Source: JALHMQ01 sp964616395 | GTDB taxonomy: Bacteria; Pseudomonadota; Gammaproteobacteria; Burkholderiales; Burkholderiaceae_F | Reading direction: 5' to 3' | DNA: 41,396 bases | Assembly (NCBI GenBank): GCA_964616395.1 | Contig: CAZTUT010000006.1 | Location: 1 to 41,396 of the forward strand | Part shown: positions 29,853 to 36,536 of the stretch, in pieces | How the letters are laid out: every line of letters starts with the position of its first letter | Position numbering within the stretch: the stretch's first letter is position 1 | Notes under the pieces: generated by a model | Seen by the model: the letters and a program-made list of their open reading frames with translations, nothing else | Database searches by the model: none | Told to the model about the DNA's origin: nothing | Made by a program: the position numbers and the translations under genes

Positions 29853-30518
29853 TCAGCGCGAGCCCGACCGATGCGCCGGCCGCTGCGCGAAGCCGTAGAG
29901 AATCAGCTCTGCGTACTCGCGCGCAATCTGGCGCGCGCTGCGCGAGCCGCCCGGCTGGTACCAGCGCGCCAGCCAGTAGATCGAGCCGAGCACCGTGCGC
30001 ACCACCGCGCTCGGATGCACCGAGGCGAAGGCGCCGCTGCCCACGCCCTCCTCGACGATGCGGCGGATGTTGTTCGAGTAGCGCTCGCGCCAGGCCACCG
30101 CGGCGTCGCGCGCCACCGGATCGGTCAGGTTGCCGATTTGCGACAGCAGCACCTTGAACTGCGGGATGTGGTGCTCGAAGAACTCGGCCTGCGCTTCCAT
30201 GAACGCGGTCAGCTTGACCGCCGGCGAACCCTCGGCCGGGATCGCGGCGGCGATGAACTCGTTGAGCTGGCTGATGGTGGTCGCGATCAGCGTGCCGAGG
30301 ATCTCGTCCTTGCTGGCGAAGTAGTGGTACAGCGTGGTCTTGGACAGCCCCACCGCCTGCGCGATCTCCAGCAGCGACACCGCCTCGTAGCCGCGCTCGG
30401 CGAACAGGCGGGCCGCTTCCTCGAGGATCTCGTCCTTGCGCGGGGTGCGGTGCTCGGGGGTCTTGCGCCGCAGTCCCCTGCGACCGCGCGCCGGCGCCTT
30501 GCTGGCCACTCTTGTCAT
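29853..30518 (-). CDS. TetR family transcriptional regulator
   Basis: The 221-residue protein has a TetR helix-turn-helix at about residues 28-75: DEILEEAARLFAERGYEAVSLLEIAQAVGLSKTTLYHYFASKDEIL. A helical ligand/dimer domain with FFEHHIPQFKVLLSQIGNL and LGSIYWLARWYQPGG follows. This C-terminal type is common in regulators that sense acyl-CoAs. It is convergent with the atuA-like pair and divergent from the crotonase gene at 30587. The most likely targets are the two identical-arm operators at 27952-27969 and 28094-28111, and possibly the palindrome at 30555-30575. The ATG at 30518 is preceded by only a 68-base intergenic region. Confidence 0.93.
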   Translation of the reverse strand: MTRVASKAPARGRRGLRRKTPEHRTPRKDEILEEAARLFAERGYEAVSLLEIAQAVGLSKTTLYHYFASKDEILGTLIATTISQLNEFIAAAIPAEGSPAVKLTAFMEAQAEFFEHHIPQFKVLLSQIGNLTDPVARDAAVAWRERYSNNIRRIVEEGVGSGAFASVHPSAVVRTVLGSIYWLARWYQPGGSRSARQIAREYAELILYGFAQRPAHRSGSR

Positions 30519-30554
30519 GGGCGGAAGATACCGAGGGCGCCCGCCGCTTACAAG

Positions 30555-30575
30555 GCGAGCGGGTTACCCGCTCGC
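30555..30575. promoter_or_regulatory. Perfect palindrome in the TetR/crotonase intergenic region
   Basis: GCGAGCGGG and CCCGCTCGC flank TTA, giving 9-base perfect arms within the 68-base divergent gap. It differs in sequence from the ACCGACCA operators. It ends 11 bases before the crotonase ATG and just ahead of its ribosome-binding site (GGGAG, 30576-30580), so it could be an operator or an mRNA hairpin. Confidence 0.45.
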
Positions 30576-30586
30576 GGGAGACCGTG

Positions 30587-31366
30587 ATGGACGATGTGCT
30601 GTTCGAGCGACGCGACGACGGCGTCGCCGTGGTGACACTCAACCGGCCGCAGCGCCGCAATGCGCTGTCGGTCGCCGCCGCCGAGCGGCTCGGCGATGTC
30701 TGGCGTGAAGTCGACGCCGACGCCTCGCTGCGTGCGCTCATCATCACCTCGACCGACTGCGGCGTGTTCTGCGCCGGCATGGACCTGGCCGAGGCCGCAC
30801 AGGTGCGTGCCGAGCGCGGCATCGACATCCTGCAGGTGCTGACCGATCCGTTCTACGAGCGGCTGCGCGCGGTGCGCAAGCCGGTGATCGCCGCGCTCAA
30901 TGGCCACTTCACCGCGGCCGGCATGGTGCTGGCGGCGAATGCCGACCTGCGCATCGGCCTGGCCGGCACGCGCGCCGGAATCACCGAGGTGCGGGTCGGG
31001 CGCGGCACGCCCTGGGCCGCGCCGATGCTGACCCAGTTGCCGCAGGCCATACTGCTCGAGATGCTGCTGACCGGCGAGATGATGGCGTGCGAGCGGCTGC
31101 ACCAGGTCGGCTTCCTCAACTATCTTGAAGCGACGCCGGCGGCGGTGCTGCAGCGGGCGTTGACGCTGGCCACGGCGATCGGCCGCAACGCGCCACTGTC
31201 GGTGCTGGCCGCCAAGCAGGGCATCCGCCACGCCGCCGCGCTCGGCGCCGATGTCGGCTTTGCGGCGTCGAAGGACATGCACCGGATCGTCTACGAGAGC
31301 GAAGATGCGCAGGAAGGACCGCGCGCGTTCGCCGAGAAGCGCGACCCGGTGTGGAAGGGCCGCTGA
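30587..31366 (+). CDS. Enoyl-CoA hydratase/isomerase family protein (divergent)
   Basis: The 259-residue crotonase-fold protein starts MDDVLFERRDDGVAVVTLNRPQRRNALS. The first oxyanion motif FCAGMDLAEAAQ is present. The second, normally NGxxxGGG, reads NGHFTAAGMVLAANADLRIG. Both Glu positions of classic enoyl-CoA hydratase are kept (ITEVRVG and LLEMLLTG), but the GxGG loop between them is GTPWAAP. Hydration of an enoyl-CoA remains plausible with an altered acyl pocket. Good GGGAG spacing supports the ATG at 30587. It begins a rightward gene series and lies 21 bases before the MaoC gene. Confidence 0.9.
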   Translation: MDDVLFERRDDGVAVVTLNRPQRRNALSVAAAERLGDVWREVDADASLRALIITSTDCGVFCAGMDLAEAAQVRAERGIDILQVLTDPFYERLRAVRKPVIAALNGHFTAAGMVLAANADLRIGLAGTRAGITEVRVGRGTPWAAPMLTQLPQAILLEMLLTGEMMACERLHQVGFLNYLEATPAAVLQRALTLATAIGRNAPLSVLAAKQGIRHAAALGADVGFAASKDMHRIVYESEDAQEGPRAFAEKRDPVWKGR

Positions 31367-31387
31367 GGCCTGCGAGGAGAACATTCG

Positions 31388-31861
31388 ATGAGCACGCAAC
31401 GCAAGCTCGGCCACGGCCGTTATCACGACGAGATGCCGGTGGGTTTCAGCTTCGAGACCATGGGCCGCACCCTCACCGAGACCGACCTGGTCACCTACAT
31501 CAATCTCACCTGGTTCACCGAGGAAGTGTTCGTCAACACGCACGACCGCGCCGGCCATGCGCTGCCTTCGCGCGTGGTGCCCGGCTCGCTCGTCTACGCG
31601 TTCGCCGAGGGCCTGGTGGCGCCGAGCCTGCAGTTCACCGGCCTGGCCTTCCTGGGCACCGAGATCGACATCCGGCAGCCGACCACGGTCGGCGACACCA
31701 TCCACGTGCGGGTCGAGGTGATCGAGTCACGCCTGGCCTCGCGCGGCGCGCGCGGGCTGGTGCGCACCCGCAACGAGGTCATCAACCAGCGCGGCGAGAC
31801 GGTGCTGGTGTACACGCCGCTGCGCCTGGTGGCCACGCGCCCGGCCGACGCCGCGAGCTGA
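31388..31861 (+). CDS. MaoC-like hotdog-fold hydratase (operon F)
   Basis: The 157-residue protein contains GRTLTETDLVTYINLTWFTEEVFVNTHDRAGHALPSRVVPGSLVYAFAEGLV, a MaoC hydratase pattern, and IDIRQPTTVGDTIHVRVEVIE, then RTRNEVINQRGETVLVYTPLRLV. GAGGAGA lies 8-9 bases before the ATG at 31388. It is the same length as the MaoC protein of the TAXI operon and probably a paralogue. At the first catalytic position it has a Thr-Trp-Phe-Thr segment instead of the usual D-x-N-P-I-H, so its activity may be binding or hydration of a special substrate. It is followed 1 base later by the double-hotdog gene. Confidence 0.87.
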   Translation: MSTQRKLGHGRYHDEMPVGFSFETMGRTLTETDLVTYINLTWFTEEVFVNTHDRAGHALPSRVVPGSLVYAFAEGLVAPSLQFTGLAFLGTEIDIRQPTTVGDTIHVRVEVIESRLASRGARGLVRTRNEVINQRGETVLVYTPLRLVATRPADAAS

Positions 31862-31862
31862 C

Positions 31863-32759
31863 ATGAGCGACGCCGGCTCGCCCGACCTGGGCGCCTGGAT
31901 CGGCCGCAGCGAGGAGACCGAAGGCCACATCGACGCCGCGCCCGCGCAGGCGCTGTCGGCCACGCTCGACCGCGATGGCGAGGCCTGGCGCGAAGGCGAC
32001 GTCCTGCCGCCGCTGTGGCACTGGCTGTACCTGCTGCCGCGCTACCCGACCCGTGCCGCCGGCGACGACGGCCACGCGCGTCGCGGCGGCTTCCTGCCGC
32101 CGGTGCCGCTGCCGCGCCGGATGTGGGCCGGCGGCGACCTCGCGTTCGATGCGCCGCTGCGCATCGGCGATACGCTGCGGCGCCGCTCCACGGTGGTCGA
32201 CATCCGCCACACGCAGGGCCGCTCCGGCGCGCTCGCCTTCGTGCGCGTGCGTCACGCGTTCTTCGCCGGCCGGTCGGCGGCCGACTGCGCGGCCGCGGCG
32301 ACGGCCAATACGCCGGCCCTCACCGAGCACCACGACATCGTCTACCGCGCCGCGGCCACGCCCACCGACCCGCCGCCACCCGCGCAGGCCGCGCCCGCCG
32401 CGCAGTTCGAGCACGGCCTCATGCCCGGACCGCTGCTGCTGTTTCGCTACTCGGCGCTGACCTTCAACGGCCACCGCATCCACTACGACCGCGACTACTG
32501 CCGCACCGTCGAGGGCTATCCGGGGCTGGTCGTGCACGCGCCGCTGCAGGCCACGCTGCTGGCCGACCTGCTGCGCCAGCAGGCGCCGGGCCGGCGGCTG
32601 CGCCGGTTCGCGTTTCGCGCGGTTCGGCCGTTGTTCGACCTTGCGCCCTGCGCTGTCTGCGGCACGCTGTCGGCCGACGGCGACGCGGCCCAGCTCTGGC
32701 TGCGCGACGCCGACGGCTGGCTTACGATGACCGCGCAGGCCGAGCTTGAAACGCGCTGA
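31863..32759 (+). CDS. Double-hotdog hydratase (mesaconyl-C4-CoA/itaconyl-CoA hydratase-like)
   Basis: This 298-residue protein has an N-terminal FAS1-type dehydratase-like hotdog (EGDVLPPLWHWLYLLP, GFLPPVPLPRRMWAGGDLAFDAPLRIGDTLRRRSTV) and a C-terminal active hotdog. The latter bears RYSALTFNGHRIHYDRDYCRTVEGYPGLVVHAPLQATLLADLL, with H204, H207 and D209. This arrangement is typical of mesaconyl-C4-CoA hydratase and itaconyl-CoA hydratase relatives, which act on branched C5 dicarboxyl-CoA esters. A CitE-like lyase gene follows after 86 bases, matching a hydratase-then-lyase route to pyruvate and acetyl-CoA. Substrate identity is inference. The stop of the MaoC gene is 1 base upstream of the ATG. 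Confidence 0.85.
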   Translation: MSDAGSPDLGAWIGRSEETEGHIDAAPAQALSATLDRDGEAWREGDVLPPLWHWLYLLPRYPTRAAGDDGHARRGGFLPPVPLPRRMWAGGDLAFDAPLRIGDTLRRRSTVVDIRHTQGRSGALAFVRVRHAFFAGRSAADCAAAATANTPALTEHHDIVYRAAATPTDPPPPAQAAPAAQFEHGLMPGPLLLFRYSALTFNGHRIHYDRDYCRTVEGYPGLVVHAPLQATLLADLLRQQAPGRRLRRFAFRAVRPLFDLAPCAVCGTLSADGDAAQLWLRDADGWLTMTAQAELETR

Positions 32760-32845
32760 ACCGGCGCGCGCGACGACGCCCCGCGCCGGTCGAGCCGCAC
32801 CATCCATCCCCGCCGCATGAGCGCCACCAACACCACCCGCCGCCG

Positions 32846-33676
32846 ATGAATCCGCTGCCTCGCTCCTATCTGTTCGTACCCGGGCACCGGCCGCCGATGT
32901 TCGGCAAGGCGCTCGGCAGCGGCGCCGACATCATCGTGCTCGACCTCGAAGACGCGGTGGCCGCCGATCACAAGGCGCAGGCGCGCGCCGAGGTGCGGGC
33001 CTGGCTCGACAGCGCGGAGGCGGCGGAGGCCGGCGAGCGCGTCGCACTGCGCGTGAACGCCGCTGCGACTGCCGAGTTCGCGCACGACCTCGCGCTGGCC
33101 GCGCACCCGCGCGTGCGCACCGTGCTGCTGCCGAAGGCCGAGCACGTCGAGGACGTCGCCTGGGTTGCGCAGGCCGCACCGCAGGCCGCCCTCGTACCGA
33201 TTGTCGAGAGCGCGCTCGGCCTCGATGCAGCTCGCCTGCTGGCCGCCGCACCCGGCGTACACCGGCTCGCCTTCGGCACGCTCGACTTCGCGCTCGACAT
33301 GCAGATGAGCATCGATGACGCCGGTGACCAGGCCGAGCTGGCCACCTTCCGCACCCAGCTTGCGCTGTCGTCGCGGCTGGCCGGCATCGCGCCGCCGATC
33401 GACGGCGTCACCACGGCTTTCGATGACGAGCCGCGCGTGCTGCGCGACACGCTGCGCGCGCGTCGCTTCGGGTTCGGCGCCAAGCTGTGCATCCACCCGC
33501 GCCAGGTGCTGGCGGTTCACAACGCCTTCGCACCGACGCCCGCGGAGATCGAATGGGCGCAGCGCGTGGTCGAGGCCAACCGCGCCGCCGGCGGCAACGC
33601 CGCTCAGGTCGATGGCCGCATGGTCGACCTGCCGGTGCTGCTGCAGGCCGAGGCGCTGCTGGCGCGGCGCACCTGA
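32846..33676 (+). CDS. CitE-like CoA ester lyase (HpcH/HpaI fold; citramalyl/malyl-CoA lyase-like)
   Basis: The 276-residue TIM-barrel protein has the CitE/malyl-CoA lyase signature: RSYLFVPGHRPPMFGKALGSGADIIVLDLEDAVA, ALRVNA, VLLPKAEHVED, VPIVESALGLDAARLLAAAPGVHRLAFGTLDFALDM and AKLCIHPRQVLAVHNAFAPT. The Glu in ESALG and the Asp in LDFALD fit the Mg-binding pair. Such enzymes cleave citramalyl-, malyl- or 3-hydroxy-3-methylglutaryl-type CoA esters to an oxoacid or ketone plus acetyl-CoA. Its place after the mesaconyl/itaconyl-CoA hydratase-like gene supports citramalyl-CoA as substrate, but this is unproven. The Bug protein gene follows after 179 bases. Confidence 0.88.
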   Translation: MNPLPRSYLFVPGHRPPMFGKALGSGADIIVLDLEDAVAADHKAQARAEVRAWLDSAEAAEAGERVALRVNAAATAEFAHDLALAAHPRVRTVLLPKAEHVEDVAWVAQAAPQAALVPIVESALGLDAARLLAAAPGVHRLAFGTLDFALDMQMSIDDAGDQAELATFRTQLALSSRLAGIAPPIDGVTTAFDDEPRVLRDTLRARRFGFGAKLCIHPRQVLAVHNAFAPTPAEIEWAQRVVEANRAAGGNAAQVDGRMVDLPVLLQAEALLARRT

Positions 33677-33695
33677 CGCGACATTCGCGGACCGC

Positions 33696-33714
33696 CGTTT
33701 CATTGGACGGACCT
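33696..33714 (+). repeat. Imperfect 19-base direct repeat, copy 1
   Basis: CGTTTCATTGGACGGACCT matches copy 2 at 33795-33813 in 16 of 19 bases, 99 bases apart. The copies lie either side of a possible promoter before the Bug-protein gene and may be regulator sites, perhaps of the IclR protein encoded at 38005. Confidence 0.45.
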
Positions 33715-33728
33715 CATAACGCACAGGT

Positions 33729-33757
33729 TTGACACTGCACCGTCGCGCTGCTGAGAT
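33729..33757 (+). promoter_or_regulatory. Possible promoter upstream of the Bug-protein gene
   Basis: A consensus TTGACA (33729-33734) is followed after 17 bases by a weak TGAGAT box (33752-33757). It would give a ~90-base leader and a separate transcript starting with the Bug-protein gene. Confidence 0.4.
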
Positions 33758-33794
33758 TCGCCATAGTAGAAGCGACGAAATCCGTCTGTCATTG

Positions 33795-33813
33795 CGTTTC
33801 GATGGGCGGACCT
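33795..33813 (+). repeat. Imperfect 19-base direct repeat, copy 2
   Basis: CGTTTCGATGGGCGGACCT matches copy 1 (33696-33714) in 16 of 19 bases. It lies 42 bases before the Bug-protein ATG, in the probable leader. Confidence 0.45.
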
Positions 33814-33855
33814 TCAATCCGGGGCCGGCGGCTCCGTCACGCAAGGAGAGCAACG

Positions 33856-34836
33856 ATGAACCTCACCCAGCGCATGATCGCGCCGCTGCTGGTGGCCGCG
33901 GGCCTGATCGCTGCCGCAGCGCCCGCCGCGCAGGCCCAGGACTACCCGAAAGGCCCGATCCGCTTCATCGTGCCGGTGCCCGCGGGCGGCGGTGTCGATC
34001 TGCTGGCGCGCACGATCGGCGCGAAGATGGCAACCAGCATGGGCGTGCCGGTGGTGATCGAGAACAAGGCGGGCGCCAGTGCCGCGATCGGCACCGCCGA
34101 CCTGGCCAAGGCGCCGGGCGATGGCTACACGATCATGATGGCCTACTCGACCCACGCGACGAATCCGGTGTTCAACCCGAACCTCGCGTACGACACCGAC
34201 AAGGACTTCACCGCGGTCGCTTTCGTCGGCTACATCCCGCTGATCATGGTCACCCAGCCGAACAGCGGCATCGACTCGGTGCGCAAGCTGGTCGACATGG
34301 CGCGCGCCAAGCCCGGTTCGATCGCCTATGCCTCGGGTGGCGCCGGCGCCGGCGCGCATCTGTCGGGCGAACTGTTCAAGTACCTGGCCAAGGTCGACCT
34401 GATCCACGTGCCCTACAAGGGCAATGCGCCCGCGCTGAACGACGTGCTCGGCGGCCAGGTGCCGGTGATGTGGGACACCATCACCACCGCGCTGCCGCAC
34501 GTGAAGAGCGGCAAGCTGCGCGCGCTGGCGGTGACCAGCCGCAAGCGCTCGCCGCTGGCGCCCGACGTGCCGACCATGATCGAGGCCGGCCTGCCCGACT
34601 TCGAGATCAGCGCCTGGTACGTGGTGATGGCGCCGAAGAACCTGCCGCCGGAGGTGCTGCGCCGGCTCAATGCCGAGGTCAACAAGGCAATCCAGGACCC
34701 CGAGGTGCGCGAGCGGCTCGGCAATCAGGGCGTGGACTTCGTCGGCGGCTCGGCGGCCGATGCCGAAAAATTCATCCGCAGCGAGCTGGAGCGCTGGGCG
34801 CGCGTGGCCCGCACCACCGGCATGAAGGGCAACTGA
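33856..34836 (+). CDS. Bug/TctC family periplasmic tripartite tricarboxylate-type binding protein
   Basis: The 326-residue protein starts with a signal peptide (MNLTQRMIAPLLVAAGLIAAAAPAAQAQD). It has the Bug hallmark blocks YPKGPIRFIVPVPAGGGVDLLARTIG, VVIENKAGASAAIGTADLAKAPGDGYTIMMAYST, SGGAGAGAHLSGELFKYLA, HVPYKGNAPALNDVLGGQVPVMWDT and KLRALAVTSRKRSPLAPDVPTMIEAGLPDFE. Bug receptors bind varied carboxylates and are greatly expanded in Burkholderiales. Most, as here, have no adjacent TctAB permease genes. AAGGAGAG before the ATG at 33856 fixes the start. The next gene begins 1 base after its stop, so it heads the amidohydrolase-SDR-ligase part of the cluster. Confidence 0.95.
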   Translation: MNLTQRMIAPLLVAAGLIAAAAPAAQAQDYPKGPIRFIVPVPAGGGVDLLARTIGAKMATSMGVPVVIENKAGASAAIGTADLAKAPGDGYTIMMAYSTHATNPVFNPNLAYDTDKDFTAVAFVGYIPLIMVTQPNSGIDSVRKLVDMARAKPGSIAYASGGAGAGAHLSGELFKYLAKVDLIHVPYKGNAPALNDVLGGQVPVMWDTITTALPHVKSGKLRALAVTSRKRSPLAPDVPTMIEAGLPDFEISAWYVVMAPKNLPPEVLRRLNAEVNKAIQDPEVRERLGNQGVDFVGGSAADAEKFIRSELERWARVARTTGMKGN

Positions 34837-34837
34837 G

Positions 34838-35707
34838 TTGAAGCTGTTCGACCTGCACTCGCACTGGGGCACGCAGCGCGGCTACGTGCTGCGCACGCCC
34901 GAGGAACTGGCGCGCCAGAAGCACACGTGGAACTCCACGCCGCGGTACGACAGCGAACAGGAAATGGCCGACTACTTCCGCGCACAGGGCGTGCGGGCGA
35001 TCCTCGACTTCGGCTTCACCAAGCGCATGAGCCTGGATGAGGTGCGCCCGCTGCACGACTACGCGATCGAGACGCAGGCGCGCCACCCCGATGCGATCTT
35101 CGGCCACTGGCTGCAGATCGATCCGCGCCTCGGCGAGGCCGGCGCGGCCGAGCTGCGCCGCTGCATGCAGGCCAGTGCCGGCTTCATCAGCTACTGCGTG
35201 TCGGCCGCCGGCATGGGCTATCCGGCCAGCGATCCGATCTACGCGCCGTTCTACGAGGTGTGCCGGCAGATGCAGCGACCGGTGCTGGTGCTGGTCGGCT
35301 ACACCGGCGCTGGCGCCGGGCTGCCCGGCGGCGGCGGCGTGCGGCTCGACCTGTGCCACCCGCGCTACATCGACGACCTGGCGGTCGACTACCCGGACCT
35401 GCAGATCGTCTCCGGCCGCCCGGCCTGGCCGTGGCAGGACGAGATGATCGCGGTGATGCTGCACAAGCCCAACGTGTGGGCCGAGCTGCACGGCTGGTCG
35501 CCCAAGTACCTGACCGAGCCGCTGCGGCGCGAGATCGCGCGGCGGCTGCGCGACCGCGTGATGTTCGGCGCCGACTACCCGCTGTTCCGCTACGAGCGCC
35601 TGGTGGCGGACTGGCGCGCGCTCGGGTTCGATGACGACACCCTCGCACGCGTGTTCCACGGCAACGCCGAGCGCCTGTTCGCGCCCTACCTCGCCACGCG
35701 GAGCTGA
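34838..35707 (+). CDS. Amidohydrolase 2 family (ACMSD-like) protein with one altered metal ligand
   Basis: The 289-residue protein opens MKLFDLHSHWG, giving the HxH metal pair (H7, H9) of the amidohydrolase superfamily. FGADYPLFRYE (D246) supplies the late Asp, and WPWQDEMIAVMLHKPNVWAELHGWSPKYL is the typical amidohydrolase-2 strand-helix. The metal-binding His that usually precedes that segment (GGHIGxPW in relatives) aligns with R194 of SGRPAWPW. Family members are decarboxylases or hydrolases of small acids. The change may mean a different metal site or a non-hydrolytic role. The start is a TTG at 34838, 1 base after the Bug-gene stop. It overlaps nothing and leads into the SDR gene 3 bases later. 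Confidence 0.85.
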   Translation: MKLFDLHSHWGTQRGYVLRTPEELARQKHTWNSTPRYDSEQEMADYFRAQGVRAILDFGFTKRMSLDEVRPLHDYAIETQARHPDAIFGHWLQIDPRLGEAGAAELRRCMQASAGFISYCVSAAGMGYPASDPIYAPFYEVCRQMQRPVLVLVGYTGAGAGLPGGGGVRLDLCHPRYIDDLAVDYPDLQIVSGRPAWPWQDEMIAVMLHKPNVWAELHGWSPKYLTEPLRREIARRLRDRVMFGADYPLFRYERLVADWRALGFDDDTLARVFHGNAERLFAPYLATRS

Positions 35708-35710
35708 CCG

Positions 35711-36529
35711 GTGGACCTGTCGCTGAAGGGCCGGGTGGCGCTGGTCGGTGGCGCCAGCCAGGGCATCGGCCACGCGATCGCGCGACTGCTGGCCGCCGAG
35801 GGCGCAGCGCTGGCGATCGTGGCGCGGCGCGGCGAGCCGCTGGAGGCGGCGGCACGCGCGATCCGCGAGGAGACCGGCGCCAGCGTGCTGACCATCCCCG
35901 CCGACATCCGCCGCGCCGACGACTGCGCGCGCATCGTCGACAGCGCCGCGCGCGAGTTCGGCCGCATCGACGTGCTGGTCAACAACGACGGCGCGCCGCC
36001 GCTCGGGCTGCTGTCGGAGTTCGATGACACCGCCTGGGACAAGGCGGTCCAGCAGAACCTGATGAGCGTGGTGCGGCTGACGCGCGGCGCGGTGCCGCTG
36101 ATGCGCGCCCACGGCTATGGCCGCATCGTCAACATCACCGCGCTGTCGGCGATCCAGCCGATCGCGCGCTTCGGCCTGTCGGTATCGACCTGGGCTGGCG
36201 TGATCGGCTACAGCAAGACGCTGTCGCTCGAGCTGGCGGCCGAACAGATCACCGTCAACACGATCTGCCCGGGCCGCATCGCCACCGGGCGGCTGGCCAA
36301 GGTGTTCGGTGACGGCGGTACCGGCGCAACCGCAGCGCCCGCCGGCAGCGACGCCGCTGACGCCGACGCCGAGATGCTGGCGCGCATCCGCCGCGAGATC
36401 CCGATGCAACGCATCGGCCAGCCCGACGAGATCGCCGGCCTGGTGGCGCTGCTGGCCTCGCCCTACGGCGCCTACATCACCGGCTCGACCTTCCATGTCG
36501 ATGGCGGCCGGCGCGCCAGCCTGCTGTGA
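35711..36529 (+). CDS. SDR-family protein lacking the catalytic Ser-Tyr-Lys
   Basis: The 272-residue Rossmann protein has the SDR cofactor motif ALVGGASQGIGHAIARLLAAEGA and the NNDG strand (usually NNAG). The end IGQPDEIAGLVALLASPYGAYITGSTFHVDGGRR is that of a FabG-like SDR. The catalytic YxxxK is missing: the segment that normally reads like YSAAKAGVIG is SVSTWAGVIG, so Tyr becomes S157 and Lys becomes W161. The Ser site is A144. Such SDRs may use other chemistry or serve as binding proteins. The start is a GTG at 35711, 3 bases after the amidohydrolase stop. The CoA ligase gene follows 7 bases downstream. Confidence 0.9.
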   Translation: MDLSLKGRVALVGGASQGIGHAIARLLAAEGAALAIVARRGEPLEAAARAIREETGASVLTIPADIRRADDCARIVDSAAREFGRIDVLVNNDGAPPLGLLSEFDDTAWDKAVQQNLMSVVRLTRGAVPLMRAHGYGRIVNITALSAIQPIARFGLSVSTWAGVIGYSKTLSLELAAEQITVNTICPGRIATGRLAKVFGDGGTGATAAPAGSDAADADAEMLARIRREIPMQRIGQPDEIAGLVALLASPYGAYITGSTFHVDGGRRASLL

Positions 36530-36536
36530 GGTCACG

